Source: Agrobacterium vitis (lineage in GTDB: Bacteria > Pseudomonadota > Alphaproteobacteria > Rhizobiales > Rhizobiaceae). From it: a stretch of DNA of 64,000 nucleotides. Location of the stretch: assembly GCF_013337045.2 (NCBI RefSeq), contig NZ_CP118260.1:434001-498000 (forward strand), read 5' to 3'. The notes beneath the pieces were generated by a model, which saw only the letters and a list, made by a program, of their open reading frames with translations, was not told the DNA's origin and did not search any database. Position numbers and translations under genes: made by a program. Every line of letters begins with the position of its first letter. The first letter of the stretch is position 1. Shown here piece after piece: positions 27,938 through 35,590 of this stretch.

Positions 27938-28297
27938 ATGTCATCCCGACAATTCCTCTGCCGACAGGACGCCGTTGGCGAGGGTGAGGCTAAAGGTTTC
28001 GGCCCGCTTGAAGGCTTCCGTCGCAAGATCATCGTGGTCAGACGCGACGGCAAGCTCCATGCCTGGCTCGATGCTTGCCCGCATTATTCCAGTGGAACGC
28101 CGATGGCCTGGAAGACGGATGCTTATTTCAACGGCGAGAAAACGCATCTCGCCTGCCATTCCCATGGCGCCTTGTTCGATTTGGAGACGGGAGAATGTGT
28201 GCTTGGCCCCTGCCTGGGGCAAGGACTGACACGGGTGGATATTGCAGTGGGTGAGGAAGGCGAGGTTTTCGCTTTGGTAACTGCGGAGGAGGAGTGA
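27938..28297 (+). CDS. Rieske [2Fe-2S] ferredoxin-like protein
   Basis: 119 residues. The two cluster motifs are present: CPH in DACPHYSSGTPM and CHSH in LACHSHGALFD, with the usual 25-30 residue spacing. The short length and single domain mark it as a soluble electron carrier rather than an oxygenase alpha subunit. It probably passes electrons to an oxygenase in the same operon, or keeps the extradiol iron reduced. The gene sits 17 bases after the dioxygenase gene, and its TGA is 2 bases before the monooxygenase ATG. Confidence 0.88.
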   Translation: MSSRQFLCRQDAVGEGEAKGFGPLEGFRRKIIVVRRDGKLHAWLDACPHYSSGTPMAWKTDAYFNGEKTHLACHSHGALFDLETGECVLGPCLGQGLTRVDIAVGEEGEVFALVTAEEE

Positions 28298-28299
28298 AC

Positions 28300-29430
28300 A
28301 TGAATTCGGGTATCAAGAAGATCCTGATTATCGGCGGTGGATTTTCGGGAATGACGGCGGCACTTCAGCTGTCGCGAGAGGGGTTTGAGGTCGATCTCGT
28401 GGAGATCGATGCAGGATGGCGCTCCTATGGGGCAGGCATCAGCCTGCACGGCTCGACGCTCAGGGTGCTGCGCCAACTCGGCCTCCTGGATCGCTTCATG
28501 GAGGAGGGTTATGCCAGTGACGGCGTGCAATTGCGCGGGCCTGATGATGCCGTGCTCTTTACACTGCCAACCCCCCGGGTGGCTGGCGACGATATTCCCG
28601 GTGGCGGCGGCATCATGCGCCCGGCGCTTGCCAAAATCCTGTCAGAGGCTGTGCGGGCTTCAACAGCCAAGATTCGCCTGGGCGTGACATTTACCGATAT
28701 CGTCCAGAGCGAAGACGGAGCACAGGTCAGCTTTAGCGACGGCAGTTCAGACCGATTCGATCTTGTCGTTGGGGCGGACGGGCTGTTTTCCGCTGTTCGT
28801 TCCAAAACCTTTCCCCATGCGCCAAAGCCCCGTTTCATCGGCCAGTCGGTCTGGCGCGCCGTTTTGCCAAGACCGGAGGAACTGGAAACCATCACGATGT
28901 GGATGGGTCCGAAACTCAAGGTCGGTTTGAATGGCGTCAACAAAAGCCAGGCCTATCTGTTCCTGACCGAAGATCGCCCCACCAATGATTTCGTGGCTCC
29001 GGAACTGTTCGTCGAGACCCTGCGCGGCTTGCTGGAGCGTTTTGCCTCGCCGATCATCCGAGGAATTGCTGCGCAATTGTCAGCTGAGCACAAGATCATT
29101 TACCGGCCACTGGAACAGATGTTGTTGCCCCGTCCATGGTTTCAGGGGCGGGTGGTTCTGATCGGCGACGCCGTTCACGCCACGACACCGCATCTGGCCG
29201 CCGGTGCCTGTATCGGTATCGAGGATGCCATGGTGCTGGCCGAGGAACTGGTGAAGGGCAGCGATATCGATGGTGCGCTTGCCACTTTCGAGGCACGGCG
29301 CTGGGAGCGGTGTCGGATGGTGGTCGAGAACTCGGGTCGTCTGGCCGATATCGAGATCCATGGCGGCAGCCGTGAAGAGCATGCCTCGATCATGAAAGTT
29401 TCGATGAAAACCCTGGCGGAAGCGATCTGA
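28300..29430 (+). CDS. FAD-dependent aromatic monooxygenase
   Basis: 376 residues from the ATG at 28300, with GGAGGAG upstream. It belongs to the class A flavin hydroxylases (salicylate- or p-hydroxybenzoate-hydroxylase type). The dinucleotide motif IIGGGFSGM (10-18), the DLVVGADGLFSAVRS stretch and the GDAVHATTPHLAAGACIGIEDA motif are all present. Such enzymes add a hydroxyl group to a phenolic ring using NAD(P)H and oxygen. In this operon it would prepare the ring for the extradiol dioxygenase, as FdeE does with naringenin in Herbaspirillum. The actual substrate is not visible. Confidence 0.9.
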   Translation: MNSGIKKILIIGGGFSGMTAALQLSREGFEVDLVEIDAGWRSYGAGISLHGSTLRVLRQLGLLDRFMEEGYASDGVQLRGPDDAVLFTLPTPRVAGDDIPGGGGIMRPALAKILSEAVRASTAKIRLGVTFTDIVQSEDGAQVSFSDGSSDRFDLVVGADGLFSAVRSKTFPHAPKPRFIGQSVWRAVLPRPEELETITMWMGPKLKVGLNGVNKSQAYLFLTEDRPTNDFVAPELFVETLRGLLERFASPIIRGIAAQLSAEHKIIYRPLEQMLLPRPWFQGRVVLIGDAVHATTPHLAAGACIGIEDAMVLAEELVKGSDIDGALATFEARRWERCRMVVENSGRLADIEIHGGSREEHASIMKVSMKTLAEAI

Positions 29431-29566
29431 CCTCGGGGATTATCGAGCATGGTAGTCAATACTAAAATTAATTAAATAGTTGATTTTATGTAATTATTTT
29501 CGACGGCGTTCCGATTGGGAGATCGGACGCGTTTGTCGGCGCATGAAAACAACCGGAGGAGATGGA

Positions 29567-30685
29567 ATGTCAGGACAGAAATTTGGAGTGGCCGGGTCGA
29601 TTGCGCTCGTCATCGGTCACTTCTCGGGCATGCTTGACTTGATTGCTCTTCCCGTCTGGGTTGGTGCGCTTGTCGAACGCTTCGGGTTCAGCCCGCAGCA
29701 GGCGGGCGGTATCGTCACCTTGTTCCTGGTCGGTGCAGTGGTTGCGAGCCTTATTGTCGCGCCTCGTTTCAACCAGATGAACCAAAGGCTCTGGGCCTCC
29801 ATGGGTTTTGCCGTTGCCGCTGCCGCTTTTTGGGGCGCATCGAGACAGACGGCTTTTGTGCCGCTTGCGCTTTTGCATCTGACCGCCGGTGTCGCGGTCG
29901 GCACGGCCCTTTCGATGGTGCATGGAACTATAGGGCAAGCGGCCAATCCGCACCGGCTATACGCCATGGCTGGCATAGCGCTTGGGCTTTTCGCCATTGT
30001 TTTGCTGGCAGCCATACCGCAGCTGTTGATCGTCTATGGTGGCTCTGTTCTTTTCTATGTATTCACCGGCATCATGGTGATTGCCGCCCTCAGCTGTGCG
30101 TTTCTGTTTCGCAATCCCGTCCATGCCGTTGTGCCAGAAAAAAAGCCCTTTAGCCGGGCAATGTGGTTCACAATCTTTGGCATCAGCATTCTGACCTTCA
30201 ACCAGTCCATGGTGTTTTCCTTCGTCGAAGTCATCGGTAAATCGCGCGGGTTTTCCGCAGAGAGCGTGCTGGCCGTTCTCATCGCGCTGGGCTTCGTCAA
30301 TTTCATATTGCCATCTCCGCTGGCTGCTTTTTTGCAGACGCGCGTCTCCGCCACGACCGTGACCCAGATTGGACCGGCGGTACAGGTCATCCTGGCGATC
30401 ATCGTGACCTCGGTGACCATTTTTCCGGTCTGGGCGGTTGCGGCCTCCCTGTTTGTCTCCGTGCAGATCTTCACCCATAACTTCGCGTTCGGCCGCCTTG
30501 CAAAACTCGATCCGACCGGACGTGCCGTTGCAGCGACCCCAGCGATGCTGATGGTGGGTGCCGCACTTGGGCCGATTGTCGGCGGTGCATTGGGTGAAAA
30601 TTTTGGCTTCGCGGCGCTGGGCGTGACGGCCGTGGCGGTCGGCGCTGCATCTATCGGCTTCTTTACCAAGGCGAAAACAGCATGA
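29567..30685 (+). CDS. MFS transporter
   Basis: 372 residues from the ATG at 29567, which follows GGAGGAGATG; an upstream in-frame ATG lacks a good site. The chain is almost wholly hydrophobic with about 11-12 membrane segments, and it starts GSIALVIGHFSGMLDLIALPVWVG. No binding-site motif identifies the substrate. As a gene within the aromatic catabolic operon it probably imports the substrate or exports an intermediate. It overlaps the next start by 4 bases (ATGA). A 136-base gap precedes it, so a secondary promoter is possible. Confidence 0.85.
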   Translation: MSGQKFGVAGSIALVIGHFSGMLDLIALPVWVGALVERFGFSPQQAGGIVTLFLVGAVVASLIVAPRFNQMNQRLWASMGFAVAAAAFWGASRQTAFVPLALLHLTAGVAVGTALSMVHGTIGQAANPHRLYAMAGIALGLFAIVLLAAIPQLLIVYGGSVLFYVFTGIMVIAALSCAFLFRNPVHAVVPEKKPFSRAMWFTIFGISILTFNQSMVFSFVEVIGKSRGFSAESVLAVLIALGFVNFILPSPLAAFLQTRVSATTVTQIGPAVQVILAIIVTSVTIFPVWAVAASLFVSVQIFTHNFAFGRLAKLDPTGRAVAATPAMLMVGAALGPIVGGALGENFGFAALGVTAVAVGAASIGFFTKAKTA

Positions 30686-31263
30686 CACAATTTCCTGACA
30701 TTACCCGTATCGTCACCGGCCATGCGAGCGATGGCCGCTCCATCCTCAGCGAAGTCGGACCTTTGCCCAAAGTGGTTGAAATCAATGCCATTCCCGGCAC
30801 CATGTTTCACGAAGTGTGGGAGACTGGCGAAAGCCCTGCGCGGATCGATAATGGTGCCGATCCAACCCTCGGGCCTCTTATCCTTCCCCCTCCAGCTGGC
30901 GGAACGCGCATCCGTTTTGTCGATATTCCGCCGGATACCGAGGATTTTTTGAAAACCGGTGCAGAGCGAATGAATGTGGCCTTCGAGCAATTGGGCGACA
31001 CAGCTGCATCGACGGTGGAGGAGCATTCCCCGCATCCGCTGATGCATCGCACGGAATCCGTTGATTACGGCGTTGTCATTGAAGGCGAGATGACCCTGGT
31101 CCTTGATGATGGTGAGGTGCTGTTAAAGCAAGGTTCCGTCGTTATCCAGCGCGGCACCAACCATGCCTGGGCCAATCGGTCCGGCAAGACGTGCCGTATG
31201 CTCTTCATCCTTGTCGCAGGGGTCTACGATCCCGCCATCACCGCAAGCCTTGCCGGACGATGA
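30682..31263 (+). CDS. Cupin-domain protein
   Basis: 193 residues, translationally coupled to the MFS gene. The C-terminal cupin barrel shows motif 1 (MHRTESVDYGVVIEGEMTL-like) and motif 2 (GSVVIQRGTNHAWANRSG). The His and Glu positions fit metal binding. The first 90 residues are an extension with no recognisable domain. Small cupins in such operons include isomerases, dioxygenases and regulators of unknown chemistry. It is too short to be a bicupin gentisate dioxygenase. Confidence 0.82.
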   Translation: MTQFPDITRIVTGHASDGRSILSEVGPLPKVVEINAIPGTMFHEVWETGESPARIDNGADPTLGPLILPPPAGGTRIRFVDIPPDTEDFLKTGAERMNVAFEQLGDTAASTVEEHSPHPLMHRTESVDYGVVIEGEMTLVLDDGEVLLKQGSVVIQRGTNHAWANRSGKTCRMLFILVAGVYDPAITASLAGR

Positions 31264-31302
31264 TAGCCGGGTGCCACCAATAACAGCAGGAATGAGGTCA
31301 TC

Positions 31303-32280
31303 ATGAAGTTTGCAACCTATCACGATGGAAGCCGCGACGGCCAACTCTGGATCGTTTCGCGTGATTTGAAGCGGGCAGTTCCGGCAACCGGCATTGCGTT
31401 GTCCCTGCTTGCCGCGCTGGAAGATTGGGATGCCTTAGCTCCCCGCCTTCTCGAACTGTATGAACGGCTCAATGCAGGAGATGAACCCTTTGCCACCAGC
31501 TTCCAGCCGGAACGGTGTCTGGCGCCCTTGCCGCGGGCACCACAATGGCTGGATGCCTCCGCCTTCCTCAACCATGGCCGGTTGATGGATAAAGCTTTCG
31601 ACAATCCGATCAACCCGGATTTTGAGACGGTACCCTTGATCTATCAGGGGGCAAGCGATGATTTTCGCGGTCCGCTGGCAGGCGTGGAGTTTCTTGACGA
31701 CGCGCTGCTGATCGATATGGAAGGCGAGTTCGGCGTTATTCTTGCCGATGTGCCGATGGGCGTGACACCGGAAAATGCCATCGATCACGTCCGTCTGCTG
31801 GTACAGATCAACGACTGGTCGCTGCGCGCTCTTGGGCCGCGCGAAATGCGGGCGGGTTTCGGGTTTCTCCAGGCCAAACCATCGACGGCCTTTGCACCGG
31901 TCGCCATCACGCCGGACGAGATCGGGCCGCATTGGTCCAACGGTCGAGTTGGCCTGTCGTTGCATGTGGCGATCAACGGGCGGCGGGTTGGTGATGCGCA
32001 TGGAAGCGAGATGCATTTTTCCTTCGGGGAATTGATCGCTCATTGCGCCCGCAGCCGGCGTTTATCAGCTGGAACCATTCTGGGTTCCGGCACGGTGTCC
32101 AATGCAGACCGTGCCGCCGGTTCATCCTGCATTTCCGAAATCCGGGTGATCGAGCTTCTGGATGAAGGCAAGGCGCGGACACCTTTTCTGACCTGGGGTG
32201 ACCAGGTACGGATGGAGGCGCGGCTGCCGGATGGGACAACGCCTTTCGGGGTGATCGATCAGGCGGTGGTGAAGGCCTGA
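31303..32280 (+). CDS. Fumarylacetoacetate hydrolase family protein
   Basis: 325 residues, a full-length FAH-fold protein. The metal-binding Glu/Asp pattern is seen in LIDMEGEFGVILADV and in VQINDWSLR, and the conserved GAGTIL-like GTILGSGTVSN segment is near the C-terminus. Such enzymes hydrolyse or hydrate acylpyruvates left after ring fission, yielding central metabolites. It starts with its own ATG 39 bases after the cupin gene and its stop overlaps the next ATG (TGATG). It suits a late step in the pathway. Confidence 0.88.
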   Translation: MKFATYHDGSRDGQLWIVSRDLKRAVPATGIALSLLAALEDWDALAPRLLELYERLNAGDEPFATSFQPERCLAPLPRAPQWLDASAFLNHGRLMDKAFDNPINPDFETVPLIYQGASDDFRGPLAGVEFLDDALLIDMEGEFGVILADVPMGVTPENAIDHVRLLVQINDWSLRALGPREMRAGFGFLQAKPSTAFAPVAITPDEIGPHWSNGRVGLSLHVAINGRRVGDAHGSEMHFSFGELIAHCARSRRLSAGTILGSGTVSNADRAAGSSCISEIRVIELLDEGKARTPFLTWGDQVRMEARLPDGTTPFGVIDQAVVKA

Positions 32281-33200
32281 TGCGTATTCTCGTCACCGGT
32301 GCTGATGGCTTTCTGGGGCGCGGGCTCGTGGCGCGGCTAGCATCGTCTTATGGTCAGGCAAAGCGGATCGTTGCCACCGACCGGGTCTTTGCCCAATCCG
32401 TCCCCGACGGGATCGAGGCCTTGGTCGGTGATCTCGGCGATTCCGGTTTTCTGCATACATTGCTGGAACCCGGTTTCGATCTTGTCTTCCATCTGGCCAG
32501 CGTTCCCGGAGGACTTGCCGAGCGCGAACAGGCGCTGGGGCATGGTGCAAACCTGCTGGCGCCGATTGCTTTGGCGCAAGGCGTGGCACTTCGCCAGCCC
32601 GGTGCCAGGCTGGTTTTTGCCTCTTCCATCGCCGTCTATGGTGCGCTTGGAGCGGCAACCGTCACGGCGCAGACGCTTGCCGCGCCGCAGCTGACCTATG
32701 GCGCCCACAAGTTGATGAGTGAAATCCTGTTGTCCGACATGACACGACGCGGTGCGCTTTCAGCCATCAGTCTGCGGTTTCCCGGCATTGTCGCACGGCC
32801 TGCGACCGATAGCGGGCATGGTTCGGCCTTTATGAGCCTGCTTTTCCACCGGATTGCTGCTGGGGAAGCCTATGGCTGTCCGGTTCCGGCCAGCAGCACC
32901 TGCTGGTGGGTGTCGCGTCAGGCGGCGGTGGATATGCTGCTGCATTCAGCTGAGCTGAAGGATAGCGCCGTAACCGTTGTCCAGCCGCCGGTGCTGTTTG
33001 CAACGGCTGGCGAGGTGGCCACGGCGGTCGCCCGTCATGTGGGTAAAACCGCAGTGGTCGAATGGGGCGAGGATGACACGCTCCGCCGCCTGTTTGGTGC
33101 CATGCCGCCACTTGATGCTGCTACGGCGTTGGCGGCGGGATTCAAGGCCGATGCCGATCTCGATGCGCTTGCCAAAGCCGCACTTTCAGGAGAGCCATGA
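32280..33200 (+). CDS. NAD-dependent epimerase/dehydratase (DenD-like extended SDR)
   Basis: 306 residues. The Rossmann motif is VTGADGFLG (5-13), the catalytic Ser is in FASSIAVYG, and YGAHK gives the Tyr and Lys. The style, including LASVPGGLAEREQ, matches the D-erythronate dehydrogenase (DenD) group, which oxidises small hydroxy acids with NAD. The start ATG overlaps the stop of the FAH gene by one base, so the two are coupled. In this context it may act on a hydroxy-acid side product of ring breakdown. It could also be unrelated to erythronate. Confidence 0.85.
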   Translation: MRILVTGADGFLGRGLVARLASSYGQAKRIVATDRVFAQSVPDGIEALVGDLGDSGFLHTLLEPGFDLVFHLASVPGGLAEREQALGHGANLLAPIALAQGVALRQPGARLVFASSIAVYGALGAATVTAQTLAAPQLTYGAHKLMSEILLSDMTRRGALSAISLRFPGIVARPATDSGHGSAFMSLLFHRIAAGEAYGCPVPASSTCWWVSRQAAVDMLLHSAELKDSAVTVVQPPVLFATAGEVATAVARHVGKTAVVEWGEDDTLRRLFGAMPPLDAATALAAGFKADADLDALAKAALSGEP

Positions 33201-33973
33201 TGAAGATTATCGATCTGTCCGTTGCTATCGAAAACGATGTTCCCGCCGATCCGCCGGGTCTTGGTCCCAAAATCACCTACACGAACCATGCGGAAGGCTC
33301 GGAAGAGGTTTTGCGCTTCTTCCCTGGCCTCGACATGGCCGATGTCCCCGGTGGGGAGGGTTGGGCCGTGGAACAGTTGAACCTGACCGCCCATGCCGGT
33401 ACGCATCTTGATGCGCCCTGGCATTTCGCATCCACGATGAATAATGGTGACCGCGCCTGGACCATTGATGAAGTGCCGCTCGATTGGTGCATCCGCCCGG
33501 GTGTGAAGCTGGATCTGCGGCATTTGCCGGATGGCTCAATCGCAACGGCAACCGATCTTCAGTCAGCCTTGGCAGTGGCCGGTCATACGCTTCAGCCTTT
33601 CGATGTGGTGCTGGTCAATACCGCTGCCGGTGCAGCCTATGGGCGACCGGATTACCTGGGCCGTGGCTGTGGCATCGGACGTGAGGCAACCCATTGGCTG
33701 ATGGCGCAAGGCGTTCATATCGCTGGAACCGACGCCTGGTCCTGGGATGCGCCCTTTCCGGTCACGGCCAAACGGTTTGCGGAAACCAGGGATGCAGGAT
33801 TGATCTGGGAAGGCCATAAAGCCGCCCGCGAAGGCATTTTCCTGCATATGGAAAAACTGACACGGCTGGAGGAATTGCCCGGCTCCGGCTTCACCGTCTC
33901 CTGCCTGCCAGTGAAGATCAAGGGCGGCTCGGCGGGCTGGTGCCGTGCCGTGGCGATTTTCCCGGAGGGTTAA
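33197..33973 (+). CDS. Cyclase-family (kynurenine-formamidase-like) hydrolase
   Basis: 258 residues, starting at an ATG that overlaps the previous stop codon and has AGGAGAG upstream. The family motif HAGTHLDAPWHF (metal-binding His and Asp) is complete. Members hydrolyse amide, ester or lactone bonds, for example isatin or formylkynurenine, and use a divalent metal. It is the last gene of the catabolic operon, ending exactly where a palindromic element starts. Lactone opening would be a reasonable role here. Confidence 0.87.
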   Translation: MMKIIDLSVAIENDVPADPPGLGPKITYTNHAEGSEEVLRFFPGLDMADVPGGEGWAVEQLNLTAHAGTHLDAPWHFASTMNNGDRAWTIDEVPLDWCIRPGVKLDLRHLPDGSIATATDLQSALAVAGHTLQPFDVVLVNTAAGAAYGRPDYLGRGCGIGREATHWLMAQGVHIAGTDAWSWDAPFPVTAKRFAETRDAGLIWEGHKAAREGIFLHMEKLTRLEELPGSGFTVSCLPVKIKGGSAGWCRAVAIFPEG

Positions 33974-34113
33974 CAGTCTATCCAAGAATTGCCGCTGGCC
34001 GTCTGCAAATGGCAATTTCTGCGCTTCCAGTGCTCACGTACTTTAAGTACGCTCCGCGCCGGTTCTCGAAATCACCATTTTCGCCAGGCCAACAGCAATT
34101 CTTGAACAGACTG
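33974..34113. repeat. 140-bp palindromic intergenic element (RIME/ERIC-like)
   Basis: The whole element is one imperfect palindrome that starts right after the stop codon of the cyclase gene. Left end CAGTCTATCCAAGAATTG pairs with right end CAATTCTTGAACAGACTG, and the centre is the perfect CGTACTTTAAGTACG (34037-34051). Transcribed, it would fold into a long hairpin. Similar palindromic units are dispersed between genes in many rhizobial genomes; no second copy was found in this window. Confidence 0.85.
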
Positions 34114-34140
34114 TAAGACAATTTCGTCGTATGCCAATCT

Positions 34141-34175
34141 GCTGCGCCCGCCGTTATAAAAAACACGGGCGCAGC
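34141..34175. terminator. Stem-loop terminator between convergent operons
   Basis: A perfect 10-bp GC-rich stem, GCTGCGCCCG and CGGGCGCAGC, encloses an AT-rich 15-base loop. It lies 24 bases after the stop codon of the minus-strand ABC ATPase gene and is also downstream of the plus-strand catabolic operon. Confidence 0.6.
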
Positions 34176-34198
34176 GTTTCAAATCGTAGCTGTTCAGC

Positions 34199-35509
34199 CT
34201 ATTCCGGGTTTTCCAGGCTGAACATTTCGGTGCGTTCGTCATAGGCGAACAATTCGGCATAGCGCGCCCAGGAAACGATGGTCTTCAAGGTATCGTCGGC
34301 GTAGGATTCGCTCATGTAATCCTCCAGCTCGTTGCGGAACCGCGCTGCCGGTGCGGTGTGGCTTGGGCGTTCATCCAGAACCCGGCGGATCAGGCCCATC
34401 AGCGGCACATAGCTGACCAGATGCTCGGCAAACAGTTTCTTGCGGGCATCGGTTTCCAGATGGGCAAAGCGCGTTCCGGCCTCGGTCAGCACCAGATCGC
34501 CTTCGCTCAGATGGGCAAAGCGCAAAAGCTGGAGCGCTTCGCCAAGATGAAACAGCTCATCGGCCTCCAGTTGCAACTGTCCGGCCAGTACCGGAAGATC
34601 GGCGCGGCCATGATAGGGTGCGCCTGCGAGCGCTTCGATCAGGCCCGACAGGATATTGGTCGAAACCGGCTCCAGTACCATGCCCATGCCGGTGCCGGGA
34701 ATACCATCCATGGCGGGCAGGCGCGGTTCGGCGCGCGCTGTCATCAGCGCGTAGATGCTGTCCACGAGCTGGCGGAACACCGGGTCAAGCCGGTTGCGCG
34801 GATGCGGCAGATCGACCTTCAATTCGCGCGCTACCCGGCCTGGGTTGGAGGAAAACACCAGGATGCGGTCGCACATAAGCACCGCTTCCTCGATATTGTG
34901 GGTAACGATCAGCACGGATTTGATTGGCAGACGGCCTTCGATCCACAGATCGATCATGTCGGTGCGCAGGGTTTCGGCGGTTAGTACGTCGAGGGCGGAA
35001 AAGGGCTCATCCATTAACAGCAGATCAGGATGGACCACCAGGGCGCGGGCAAAGCCGACGCGCTGGCGCATGCCGCCGGACAGCTCTTTCGGATAGGCGT
35101 TTTCAAACCCGTCGAGGCCGATCAGGTCGATGGCGGCCAATGCAAGCGAGCGGCGCTCAGTGCGGTCGACGCCCTTGGCTTCCAGACCGAGTTCGACATT
35201 CTGAAGTACGGTCAGCCAGGGAAACAGGGCGAAGGACTGGAAGACCATCGAGATGCCGGGCGGTGGCCCATCGATTTCGGTGCCGCGATAGCGGGCGCTG
35301 CCCGAAGACGGTGACAGCAAGCCGGCAATGATGCGCAGCAACGTCGATTTTCCGGAGCCGGAGCGGCCGAGCAGGCCGACGATTTCGCCTTCCTTGATGG
35401 CGAGATCGACATTTTCGAGCACGACAACATCATTGCCGCTGGCCTTGGGAAAGGAACGGGAGACCTGGGCGATATCGATCAGCGGGGACTTCGTGATAAG
35501 ATCAAGCAT
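34199..35509 (-). CDS. NitT/TauT-type ABC ATPase with AAA-associated C-terminal domain
   Basis: 436 residues from the ATG at 35509, which has AAGGA upstream; an earlier ATG is also in frame. The N-terminal 250 residues are an ABC ATPase: Walker A GRSGSGKST, signature [15 protein letters not shown], Walker B LLMDEPFSALD. The last 150 residues (YHGRADLPVLAGQLQLEADELF onwards, shortened here) match the AAA-associated domain found on some nitrate/sulfonate-type ATPases. Its partner is the fused permease upstream. No binding protein is adjacent, so the substrate is unknown; sulfonate, nitrate or an organic anion are possible. Confidence 0.88.
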   Translation of the reverse strand: MLDLITKSPLIDIAQVSRSFPKASGNDVVVLENVDLAIKEGEIVGLLGRSGSGKSTLLRIIAGLLSPSSGSARYRGTEIDGPPPGISMVFQSFALFPWLTVLQNVELGLEAKGVDRTERRSLALAAIDLIGLDGFENAYPKELSGGMRQRVGFARALVVHPDLLLMDEPFSALDVLTAETLRTDMIDLWIEGRLPIKSVLIVTHNIEEAVLMCDRILVFSSNPGRVARELKVDLPHPRNRLDPVFRQLVDSIYALMTARAEPRLPAMDGIPGTGMGMVLEPVSTNILSGLIEALAGAPYHGRADLPVLAGQLQLEADELFHLGEALQLLRFAHLSEGDLVLTEAGTRFAHLETDARKKLFAEHLVSYVPLMGLIRRVLDERPSHTAPAARFRNELEDYMSESYADDTLKTIVSWARYAELFAYDERTEMFSLENPE

Positions 35510-35590
35510 GGGAACAATCCTTTTGTCGGATGACATCATGTCTGTGGTGTTTGGGAATGCCGAAACATTCGCGATTGATGGTTGATGGTA

